A program made the position numbers and the translations under genes. This document shows positions 14,101 to 27,100 of a DNA stretch of 64,000 nucleotides, piece after piece (position 1 is the stretch's first letter; each line of letters starts with the position of its first letter). The notes beneath the pieces are model-generated. The model worked only from the letters and a program-made list of their open reading frames with translations. It searched no databases and was not told the origin of the DNA. This DNA comes from Bombyx mori (lineage: Eukaryota; Arthropoda; Insecta; Lepidoptera; Bombycidae), in contig NC_085133.1 of assembly GCF_030269925.1 (NCBI RefSeq), positions 6,902,001-6,966,000 of the forward strand. Direction: 5' to 3'.

Positions 14101-15098
14101 TCTACAACCTAATCCTGCCCAATATTCCGTAATCCATATCCAATTCCAAATATCTAAATATAAAGTTAAAAATTCGACATCGTTGTGTGTATTTTGCACT
14201 AAAATCGCAACCAGTTACAGTGACGCTAATTCAATGCGTGTTAGTGAGGCTGTCGAGAGCAACACTAATTAGGACCTTCGGCCGGTCGCGACGAAATCGT
14301 TTAGGACGTTTCGCGAATAGGTACTTAACGTTTTCAGATCTGTGAAACGTGTGTTACATTGCCTCGATTTTAACTAGTTCACTTAAAATAATTCACTCAC
14401 AAGCCTATCTTAACTAATGGAATTCCACGGTGAAGGAATAACATCGTGTAATAAAAGTCAAACCCGCAAAAATTATAATTTGCGTAATTTTACTGGTGGT
14501 AGGACCTCTTGTGAGACCGCACGGGTAGGTACCACCGCCCCGCCTATTTCTGCCGTGAAGCAGTAATGCGTTTCGGTTTGAAGGGCGGGGCAGCCGTTGT
14601 AACTATACTCGAGACCTTAGAACTTATATCTTAAGGTGGGTGGCGCATTTATGTCGTAGATGTCTATGGGCTCCAGTTACCACTTAACACCAGGTGGGCT
14701 GTGAGCTCATCCACCCATCTAAGCAATAAAATAAAAATTGCGATTTTTTTTATTGCCCTTGTAAGCAGACGAGCATACAGCTCATCTGATGGTGAGTGGT
14801 TACCGTCGCCCATGGTCTTCAACAATGCCAGGGGCAGAGCCAAGCCGCTGCCTACCGAAGCGCTGGAAAAGTTACAACCAATTGAAAGTGTCTGTCAAAG
14901 TTTCGTTTTGTTTTTTTTCTGTCTCGGACAGGGGGCCGAACTTGCTACGAGGTGTCTCAAGCCTAGGGGGCACAGGGCATCTATCAAAGCCTATATAGCG
15001 ATAGCGAACTATAAATTTATATGTAAATTTTGTTATAAGTTCCTCAAACGTTACACAGTACGTGGCCTATGAACTATTTTTTCGGAACACAGTAAAGT

Positions 15099-15165
<67 letters not shown>

Positions 15166-18100
15166 CACTTTATTGCACACCAACACAATTTACATTCAAA
15201 AAAACAGTCAAAAAGCACATATGTATGTATATATTTTCTATAATAATGTATTATCTATATTACACCGCAACATATCTGCTATATTTTTATATTTTCTAGA
15301 ATTTCTGTAAATTAAACGGTTGTCTGGAAGAGATCGCTTTTAGCGATAAGACTGCCTATTATACATATCGACGCTTGAAAGGCAAACTTGACTAAGCGAC
15401 AATTCGTGAACTTTACAGTAGACTAATTTAAAGTTGATATACCTGAAAAAAATTATATTTTAACGAATCTAGCTGTAGGATTGAAATAATTTTAATAGAC
15501 CTAGAAATATAATATATTGTTTTTGCGCATCGAATTTGGCTATTGCTTATCATTTATGTACAAAACAGTTATTGTCGCTTAGTCACGTTTGCCTTTCAAG
15601 CGTCGATATGTATCTGCTTTTTTTGATTGTTTTTTGAATGTAAATTGTGTTTTGGTGTGTAATAAAGTATATTCTCTCTCTCTCTCCCTTTCTCTCTCTA
15701 AACAAAATGCTGGGCAAAATACGAGAATTAAACTTAGAACAGCTTAATTTACATGACAACGTCACAAACTAAACGTGAAGCCACACGAAGTCAAGAACCG
15801 ACAGAGTTCGTTGCACGAGCGTTCAAAAATCAAATATTTGTACCTGTGTATCGATAATTAAAGCCGAAATATCAGAAACAAGTGATCATAGAATAAATTA
15901 GTGACCCGTTACTTTTCACGGGCACATGTAAAGAATGCAACATTTTTCTGTAGTTTTTTAACTGCGGCTTGATTTAAGTTTTACTTCGAACACGGACTCG
16001 CTTTCAAGCCCTTTCGGGCGGTTAGTGTTAGTAAAAATTCAGGCTTCAAGGCGTTACACACTACATCCGCAACGTATCCGCTGTTGCATCGATGTTTAAA
16101 AGTCGTCGTGGCCTAAAGGGTAAGACGTCCGGTGCATTCGTGTTGAGCGATGCACCGGTGTTCGAATCCCGCAGGCAGGTACCAATTTTTCTAATGAATT
16201 ACGTACTCAACAAACTTTCACGATTGACTTCCACGGTGAAGGAATAACATCGTGTAATAAAAATAAAACCCGTAAAATTATAATTTGCATAATTACTGGT
16301 GGTAGGACCTCTTGTTAGTCCGCGCGGGTAGGTACCAACCACCGCCCTGCCTATTTCTGCCGTGAAGTAGTAATGTGTTTCGGTTTGAAGGGTGGGGCAG
16401 CCGTTGTACTGCGCATTTACGTTGTAGATGTCTATGGGCTCCAGTAAACACTTCTTAACACCAGGTGGGCTGTGAGCTCGTCCACACATCTAAGCAATAA
16501 AAAAGAAAATTGTTCTCGAAATAGAAGAAGACGAAAAAAAACATTTCATCTACAGTTCTACAGCACGTAATGTATTTTAAATCCAGCCTTTGCTTTACAT
16601 TGCGAGTATTTATTTATCGCATCTTTGTAACTGTCTAAGCCGGAACGTATTACTGGTCTGATTACATCCTATTGCTGTGTACATTATGTCACATATATTG
16701 TATATATGCAACATTCAAGTTAATTCAAATGCGAATAAGTTACATTGACTATGATACAAAATCTTATCTTATCTTATATCTTATCTATATATATAAAAAT
16801 GAATTGATGTTCGTTAGTCTCGCTAAAACTCGAGAACGGCTGGATCGATTTAGCTACTTTTGGTCTTTAATTACTTGTGGAAGTCCAGAGAAGGTTTAAA
16901 AGGTAGATAAATATGAAAATGCTCGGAATTTAATAAAAATAACAAATTTGTTTTTTCTTTGATGTGCCCCCGTCGGAATAATAAAATACAAATTGAACGT
17001 GAAAAGGCTGAAATGTTTTTAATTTATTTTTGTTTAAGAACAAAAATTTAATGTTCAGTACCCTTTTTTTTATAAATTAACTTTTGTCTGTCGCCAAGTA
17101 ATTAAATGTTACCGCTTATTCAAATGATATTGATGAACGCATCTAATTATCGTTAGCGCGTGTCTTCTGTCTGTTTAATGCGTGTTTCGACGCGTCTACA
17201 CGAAAAAAACACGAACACTGGGAGTATTTGACGTTTTCGTGTGAAAAGATATAAAATTTTACTGTTTTTTTTTAGTGTAAGCTCATTGGTACTGTAGAAC
17301 GGAAGTGCATAGCATTATTCAAAAATCGAATTCGTTACGTTGAACAGCTTTTATAACCAGCTTTTACTGTGGTGTATGTACCGTGTATAAACTACTTGGT
17401 TTAAGATTTCAAAGACCTTTTCTCGCACGTAGTTCTGTTGGGGCATCCTGAAAGCTCGCATTGTTGTACATTAGCCATTCCTACTGCGAAACAGTCACAT
17501 TACTGCAATACAACCGGGAGCTCAAAAATATCGAAAGAGAACTATAAAATTCGCGATGTGATAATCCATTTAGAAACCCATTGCTGTACCTACCCGTAAC
17601 AATCGTGGATTCAAAAATATCTAAAGAGAAGTATGGAATTCGCGATGTGATAATCTGTTTAGCACTCAATGGTAAAGCCGTATCAAACTATATCGGAGCT
17701 CGTAGATATCACAAAGCGGATTCCGTCACTCACCTTGAGAAATTAGGCCTGGATCTGAATTATATAATCTCTGTCTCTACCCCCCTTCAAATCAAGATAC
17801 ATGAAATATTTCACGGTGGAAACAGAATTGTTTTAGAACATCCTAATAACCGAAATTGAAGGATAGTATCAAACAGGTTTCATTTAGCACCCAATGGCGA
17901 ACCCGTATCTAGTATCAAACTATATCGGAAAACGTGAAAATGAGACCTGGATATCAATTGCATTACGGCTCCCCCCTCCCAAATCGAAACACATGAAATA
18001 CTTCGCGGCAGAAACGGGATTGTTCTAGAATATCCTAATAACCAAAATTGGTGTCACCAAGCAGACACCAATGGAGAAGGAGATCCTTACGCGGAAGTGG

Positions 18101-21100
18101 CATTGGATTGGTCACATTTTGAGAAAGCCCGATACCCACCTATCAAAGAGAGCACTGACCTGGAAAATGTCTGGCAAAGGGAAGAGAGGCCGCCCCAGAA
18201 CAACTTGGCGTCGCTAGGTGGAGCAGGAGCTAGGGGTCTTGGGCATGACGTGGGAGGAGCTAGAACAGACTGCCCAAAACCGATGTTAATGGAAAAATTT
18301 GATTCGAGCCTTACACCCCAGCAGAGGGTAATAAGAAAGAATGATGAATGATGATGAATAACCAAAATTTAAGGATAGTTTCAAACAAGATAACACAATC
18401 TGGTGGTATCAATTTTACTGGTGGTAGGACCTCTTGTGAGTCCGCACGGGTAGGTACCACCGCCCTTCCTGTTTCTGCCGTGAAGCAGTAATGCGTTTCG
18501 GTTTGAAAGGTAGGGGGGCAGCCGTTGTAGTTATACTGAGATCTTAGAACTTGTATCTCAGGGTGTGTGGCGCATTTACGTTGTAGATGTCTATGGGCTC
18601 CAGTAACCACTAAACACCAGGTGGGCTGTGAGCTCGTCTACACATCTAAGCAATAAATAAAAAAATCTTGGACTCGGAAGGTGAATATACAATATCAGTG
18701 TTTATTAACGATAAAACAAGCGCACGTCCCCCTACCGGTAATTGTACAAACCTCGGCGGTCTAATCTTGTTCAATAGAGCGAATTCATTCAATTGCCTCG
18801 CTCTGGGAGCGGACAATGTTAACAGCCGCATAATGTACTCGCAACGCACCGTTTAAAGCAATTTCAAATGTTAAGCTTTTCTGGTAAGTTATCAGTATCG
18901 TAAGGACCAGTAGTAGAGGTTTAGAAGAGTATCGAACATAGCCATCACTCTTGTATTGGAACTATTAGATGTTAGGGCTGTGAGTGCGTTGGATAACTGT
19001 CACATATACAGCCATGCCCGTACTCACTACGGACATCCCTGTGCCTCAGGGTTGTCAATCTAATTCCAATTAATTAGAAACGTACCCTCCTCCTCGCGGC
19101 GTTTTCCTCATTACTGAGGATCGTGACTCCCCCGCTGCATCAGTTCTTCCCGTACGCTTAGCTTAGCTTAGCTTAGCTCCCTTAGCTTCATGAAGAAGGA
19201 GGGAGAAACGAACACATAATATTAAAACGATGCTACGTGAAAGTAATATATATTTTTAATCATATCATCCGCTTTTTGAAACTGATTAAAAAAGTGATTG
19301 ATTAAATAACCCGAAAAGGGCTTCGCGGTAATTACATTAACAGTACTATAAAAATAAAAATCAGTGTGTTCTCAATAGAGTAAAAGCTCCTTATTCGCGC
19401 TTTCTTCATTCGCGTTTTTTACTATTCGGTGATTAAAAAAATGCAAGTCAATTCCTATGTTCGCGGCTAAAGATTTATTTGTTCGCGAATCTAATCGGTA
19501 CATACACATTGATAAAAAGGATTCCAATATATAGGTACCCAACCGAATATCCTTTGCAAACACCCTAAATAACCTCGCGATTCAGGAAATTTAACTGTAT
19601 ATGTATGTCTCGTATCGCGATGAACGACAAAAACTTTAATTTAATTAATTGTATAGTCAATTCACAGGTAAATGAATAAAAACAATATATTGTTTATTCG
19701 AATGGTTTCTGTTTTGTTCTGATGTTGTTCAATCTAAAGATACTTGTAATTTTAATTTAAGTGATACAGATGATTGAGTGAGAATGAAGGACAAACATGT
19801 GGGACAGTTTCATACCTTTATTATGCATTAATCTATGCTGTTATTTTTCATTCTCTGGCATGAACTTCTCTACGAAATGTTTCTGACGTAATGACATATC
19901 TGTCTTCAAGTATCGAAGTCTTCTCAACGGCGTGCAATGGCTCGGCTGTACCCCTGACGTAATTGGTTGCCATGAGCTACCTAACATATGATCATTACCG
20001 CCTTCGATTTAATCGAAATCTGTAAAGTCCCTAAAGAAATAAAAAAGAAAGGAGGTTTTTATTTGATGTAGTATTTTATTATTTGTGTTCATATTGCATA
20101 GCTCTCTGCAAACTAATATAGACTAAAGTTTTTTTTAATGATAATTTTGCGTAAACACTCTTCTTTTTTTTCTTCTTTATCCTTAACTTCGACGGCGTCT
20201 GTAATGTACTTTTAAAAACCCTGAACTAAAGTTTATTTTCTTCTATTCCCCTAAATTTGTATAATTTTATAATTAATAAACCTTTTATAGCCGTCGATTA
20301 TGATAAAACAATTCACACGACACATTTTATTTTCCCGCCAAAACTCAGGGGCTACTAGCGTAGATAAAATATTGCTAACAGCTGTCAAATGTCAGATCAA
20401 ACGAAACGTCAAACAAACAAAACCGTTAATTGCAAGTCACTTTATTGAATAACACCGTCCCGGTGTCGAGAGGGACCAAATAGGCAAATAGCGTTTCCCA
20501 TTTACCGTATAATGGTGGCGCTGCGTCCGGTGCCCGACGATTTGCGTTTTATTGTCGTGCGAGCGTACTGTGATTGCAACACAGACGCGAGTCAGTGTGC
20601 TTGCTTAGTGCGAGTTTTTTAACGATCTCGATAGCGTAAAAGTTAAGTCTTTATTGTTTATACAATGTTCCTTCATCACTTACCGGTGGTAGGACTTCTT
20701 GTGAGTCCGCACGGGTAGGTATCACCACCCTGCCTATTTCTGCCGTGAAGCAGTAATGCGTTTCGGTTTGAAGGGTGGGGCAGCCGTTGTAACTATAACT
20801 GAGACCTTAGAACTTATATCTCAAGGTGGGTGGCGCATTTACGTTGTAGATGTCTATGGGCACTAGTAACCACTTAACACCAGGTGAGCTGTGGGCTTGT
20901 CCACCCAACTAAGAAATGAAATGAAAAAAAATATGAAAGTCCAGAGTAATGCAGAAAAGAAAGTTTACCTACGTTTTGCCGCTAGGGGCGTTGTTCCAAA
21001 TTGAGTTAACTTTTACGCTATCGAGAAAGTTAAAAAACTCGCATTAAGCACACAGCCGAACACGCGAACTAAACGAATAATCTCTAAAGATATTTCGTCA

Positions 21101-24100
21101 ATAATCTATCTCTGGATATCTATATCGCTGGAAACTCGATAGCTCAGGGCATAATATTTAGATTACACTTAAAATAACAAAGATACCGAAGCTAGATTTG
21201 AGAAATATCCACCACATACGAACGTGAGTTGTAGTTGTGAGTTAGTATGATGGCTAATTAAAATTAAACCTAAAGAAATAGTTTTAGGATCTCCTCTGAG
21301 ACTGGACTAATGTTTTTTTTAATTATCTCACAAACACCTAACAGAATCTGCTAACTGAATACCTGAAAAGAGAGGAAGGGGTTGACAATTATCAAAATCT
21401 GAAAGTGTCATCATTCTTCGTATTTGGAAATTTGTGAAAATAATAATTAGGTACATAACTGTTTTAGGGTCTGTCGTGTTTTCTCTAGAAGCGAATAATT
21501 TGAATCCGATGACGCTTCCTCTGATTTCGGTTCACATCACCGATCATATAACAAAATATATACATACATAATATATTTACAATAATTATTAATAATACAA
21601 ACCGAACAAAAGCCTTTAGTGCGCATAATAAAGTCATTATTACTGTTATAAAGTGCCCAGTTAATTAAGACGTGTATCATTTGAGACGTTTTATGAAACA
21701 TCATGCCCGGAGACTTTTATATTCTCACCTCTTACCGATCTATTGTTCTGTACATATAAAATTTGAATATATGAATTTTCATCAATATTCATCCCTTTGA
21801 TGTGCGGACTAAGAAATCGTAATTGAGATATCTTTTCAACTGTTATTGTCATTTTAAGAATAGGTACAAATTTTTGTCATTTTTTTAATATCTTTTTTTA
21901 TTACACTAAAGAAGTAAAGTTAATCGGTGGACCATACCACACCCGCCACTGCGGACCAAATGGTAAACAGCCGATGACGCCCTAAACACGTCATTTCAGA
22001 TCCTCCTGATCCATTAACGGTGCTTTTAGGTACCTCAAACATCGGTCACTGTTCTCGTCGAATCCGTCGCGAACGACGAAGGGTTCGACGAGTAAATTAA
22101 TCTGTAATAATAATAAATAAAATTAAAGTAAATAATTAACAGAACAGCCCACCGAGTTTCTCTCCGGATCTTCTCAGCCAACTGTAACCTCTGAACAGCT
22201 CAACCCAAATCCGTTGTCCAGTGTACTCTTCCATCCGATTAGAAGGCTCAACAGAGCCGATATGCTATCTCACTAAAGAAACACGGAGCAGTGGCTCTAC
22301 CCGATATCAACGTAAATTCCGAACTTCTCGGAAACTATCTGATTATGCTCTTGACCAATGATCGCAGGTCAAAACATAGAGAAAACAAATCTAATACTAC
22401 AATCTATCACAATTATTACATCTAATACGTCTGTACAATTACTAAAAAATGGATAGTTTTAAGTGATACCTTTGTACGTATTACATCTCTGTAAATGTTA
22501 CCGTCTGATATACAAATCGATTTGAAGAATAGTTTTTTTTTATAAAAGATTTTATGACCTGGTAACTAAGACCTTTAAGTCATGTCTTATTTTAATTTAT
22601 ATTCTTATTTTTATGAAAAATGACAATATGGAGTGAAATGAAATGAAATGAAGATGATTAATTTGAGACATTAGTTAATCAACTGAGATGAAATTAAATA
22701 AAATGAGATGAGATGATATGGGATGAAATATAATTGAAAATTTAATATCAAAGGAGACTGAAACGATTACATACATTTTTGGACCCGACTGTAACGTGAT
22801 GAAACTAGTATGAATTAATAGATTCAGATTCATCAGTACCTTGCTGAAAATTCAAAGTTTTCTCAATCTGAGAGCAAGGTTAATAAAGATTTAGTAAAAG
22901 TTAGGTTATGTTGCAATCTCTATACAAGAGCTGAATAATAACTTATTTAAGCATAAGTAAATGTTTATTATATCCATTGGATAATCTTTTAAATGTCATA
23001 TTATGAATGAATATCAATGATATATATCAGGTATGGATTTACCTAAAAGGCGTCGAAAAAAATAAAACACAACGTATTGTATATACCTAGTGTATTCACC
23101 TTCAATTATTATTAAAATGTCTTTCAGAAAAAGTGCAGGGGAACAATATTATCTTGGTATATACCTAGCCCAGCTACAATTTTTTTTGCTTAATATTATC
23201 AAGGTCATCAAAGTGAGTTAACGAGTAGTAGTCAACGTTGCTCATTGACATCTGACAATGCCAGGGCTATAGCCGCGGCTAAGCTTCCTATATCTAAACA
23301 CTTTGAAAACTTATTTTGAGTTAGGGCCGATTTAGCCTCGTGTTTTGGACCCTACCTATGCTGATAGCCTTGAGAGGCTATTTCAGCTTCACCCTAACGT
23401 TAGTAGGTGAGCTCGCGGGGCTCAACCGGAGAGTTGCTAACACTGACCCTAGCAAGAGCAGTGCTTCGCTGAATCTACCACCGGATCGGAAACGCGACCC
23501 ACTGAGAAGATCCGGCGAGAAACTCAGTGGGCTGTGTCTATGGGTTAGTTCGCTCGTCGAGCCCTTCGTCGCAAGCGACGGGTTCGACGAGGACGGTGAC
23601 CGGTGCTTGTGGTGCCTAAAAGCACCGTTAATGGATCAGGAGGATCCGTAATGACGTGCTTTGGGCGACGTCGACGGTTTACCATTCGGTCTACTGGGTC
23701 GGGTATGTAATTTCCAGCGGCTACGATGAGAGGGTTCTCATGTCGTGCCGCCTTCTCAAAATGGCGCAGCGATGCCGACTGTAGATACTTACTAAAAGAG
23801 TCGAGCTCCAGGTCGTCGTGGAGATCCACATTCCTAAGGAACCAAGGCGCTCCGACGGCTATCCTGCAGAATCGTGATTGAATAACCTGAAGGGATTTCA
23901 AGTTGGTGCGGGCTGCGTGAGCGAACACTACGCTTGCATACGTCATGACGGGGCGTATACAAGTTTTGTAGAGAGTTACCTTATTACGGAGGGACAGTTT
24001 GCTTCGACTACAAAGCATTGGATAGAGTCGTCCTAGAATAAACGCGGCGCGGTCGCGTACCGTTTTTATATGGGGACGGAATGTCATCCCTCTGTCGAGG

Positions 24101-27100
24101 GTGACGCCTAGATATTTGACCTTCGAGACCCACGGTATGGGCTGGCCAAAGAGAGTGATGGGACTAACGGCTCGTATTCATCTCAAGGTTTTTTATAGCC
24201 TAGATCAGGAGATGATCACGGTCTTCCTAGTGGAGAGCACCAACACGTGAACATGGTATTTTATTTTAGAAACAAGAGCAGAACGCGGATTTCCCAATCA
24301 ACCTTTAAACATAAACTTCGAAAAAACTCAATCTCCAATAAAATAACGACCAAATCACAATTAACCACAAAACTACTAGAAAATTATTCTAAAAACTCAT
24401 AAAAATTATTAGTTGTTCGATATATCGATAAAATCTATAGATGTTCCGTCCCTTTCTAATCATATTGGAGAATCCTCTGTGCTATTTCTACAATTTCTCA
24501 GAGGAAACGATCGTTGGGTGATTAAATTGTAATAATACACTTAGTGAGAGCACGCGGTTTCGCTTTAGAATAAAATATTAATTATATATTGATCATGATG
24601 AAATTTAAAATTTGCTATTTCATTTTTTAATACAAAGCAGTGAAAAGTTGATACAAAATCTTAGAAAAATTTAGGACATTTTTAAATAAAAACACTACCA
24701 TTATTTTTATTAGCATTATTTTTAGAAATTCTTAACGTATGCCCGTTTGAAAAAAATCTTTACATTTAGGCTTAGTATGTAGTTACATTTAATAATCCAT
24801 AAATTTAGCAGTTGGATTTTCTGTATAAACAATAAATAACCAATAAATTATTTAAGGACTGGATCAAAATAAGAAATTGTTTCTGTATGCTATATATCTT
24901 TCGGGATTTAGGCATATGCAAAATTTAAATCCAGTCTAGCAGAGAGTATGATTTTAAATATCTGAAACTTCATAAACAAAATGCAACGCCCGCATTTCTC
25001 CATAAACATAAATCGTCTACACCCATCTCTTTTTAACGCCCAACGAATATTCGTCGTCTTTGTCTAACTGAATTTTTATTAGGAACTGCTCCCGAGGCGA
25101 TATAGTTGTAATTTATTTAAAAATCAGTTAATTACAGTAATTAAAGTCGGTTTGTTTCGATGTTTTCGTTCATTGTAACGTGATTTTTTGAATATTTATC
25201 AATATCATCCGATTACGTATTAGCTATGAAGATTTTTTATTTAGAGATCCCTAAGTTTATTGGAGTTCGTATTGAGGAAATTTAAGAAAAATTAGAAAGG
25301 CATACTAAATTAATCCTTTAACGTTTTCAGTTCGGACATGTTATTAAACAACGGTTGTCTGGAAGAGATCGCTTTTAGCGATAAGACCGCCTATTGTACA
25401 AATGTATCTGCTTTTTGACTGATTTTTGAATGTAAATTATGTTTTGGTGTGCAATAAAGTGTATTCTCTCTCCCTCTCTTTCTCTAAACAATAATCTTAA
25501 GATATAGTTATGCAGTACCTTGGCTCTGCCCCTGGCATTGCTGACGATCATGAGCGACGGTAACCACTCACCATCAGGTGGGCCGTACACTCATCGGCTT
25601 AAAAGGGCAATATACATAAAACATACTTAACGATGATATTTGATAAAGTATTGCGCAGGATTACGCACAGTGAAATTTCAAAGACAAGCAAGCATCATAA
25701 TCATCAATAATACCAAGACTGAACGAATTCTATGTGTTTCGGAATGTGTCGTGTATGAATAGCATTAGCAGGAATAGCACTAGCAATAGCAGGAACATCA
25801 AATACGATCGAAAAAGACAAAAACGCTACGCAACTATGTGCTATTCCAATTGACAAGGCATTTATGAATGAAGCCCGAAACGTTAGTCAATTGACAGATA
25901 ATTATTTTACTTTGTATACGAATGTGTTAATAACAAGCGCCGATGACCAATGAGGACGGTCTATGAATTGTAATTCGCGTATTACCATTTAAAGCCGTGT
26001 TATTGACGAATAAATATTATCTTAAGTACACAATAAAACGCCATGATGAATAAACAAGATTTAGGTTAGTAATGAGTCGACTATTATCAAAGGCGGCAAT
26101 GTGACTTTTGGACAATTATTGGTAAATCAGAAAAACGAATTATTGACTTTGTATTCCATTGGCAGTCACAAAACTCTTCTGAACGACATCTTAGATAAAT
26201 AACAGGTTAAGTATTAACCTTTATTTAATGCAGGTTTTAAACTGTATTCTTTGAAGGAGACGATTATATTCAAATCAATCTGTATTGACATATCAATAAC
26301 ATTTTTTTGTCCAGATGCACAGATTGCCACCTTTGATAATAGACGACTCTAATATCCAATTCACGTTAATATAAATACGTAATATAAATACATCAAATTC
26401 GGCAGATATCTTTTTTTTATTGAATTTGTAGACTGTTTTTTTTATTGCTTAGATGAGTAGACGGCTCACAGCCCACCTGGTGTTAAGTGGTTACTGGAGC
26501 CCGTAGACGTCTACAACGTAAATGCGCCACCCACCTTGAGATATAAGTTCTAAGATCTCAGTATAGTTACAACGGCTGCCCCACCTGGCCCCACCCTTCA
26601 AACCGGAATGATATTCTTAAATTTTATTTGTAAAATAACTGTAAGAACAAGTAAATGACAAAACTTTTATCAACCTACTACCCTCATATGAATTAGCAGA
26701 ATTTAACTTAGAGGTTTCCGTGAAATATGGTATGAAAAATTAGATATGGAAAAAATAGAAATTAGTTTCACGGAACCAATCTCACACAAGACGTTTCGAT
26801 CTTAAAATTTTTTCGAACAAAACATATGATTATACTAAGGCATGTTCTAATTTGGTAGACAGGCCGAACGCCGCGTGTCGAACGTAATCGATTAATTAAT
26901 CGATTATATCTTTCGGTCTTTAATTAGATTTTACTATTCGAATGATCGCTTTATTTGTAACTAATATTTTTATTTCGATTTTGATGTTTGAATGTGTTAA
27001 GCATAGTTAAAACTATTGTTCGTCTATGTTTTTTGGACACGAAATATTTTATCTGAACACCGCCTGGAGAAAGTACATGTCTGTAAGCAAGTAATTGTAA

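Noticed and set aside
15062..15310. Open frame with Arg-Glu repeats
   Set aside because: It is a translation of the (GA)29 microsatellite.
16103..16175. tRNA gene suggested by A and B boxes
   Set aside because: The same head recurs in several dispersed copies joined to a SINE body and A-rich tail, so it is a SINE promoter and not a functional tRNA.
19157..19187. CRISPR-like or telomere-like array
   Set aside because: Only a few CTTAG units, no spacers; insect telomere repeats are TTAGG arrays of much greater length.
23545..24087. Active retrotransposon gene
   Set aside because: Only the C-terminal part of a reverse transcriptase is present, and the element is 5' truncated.
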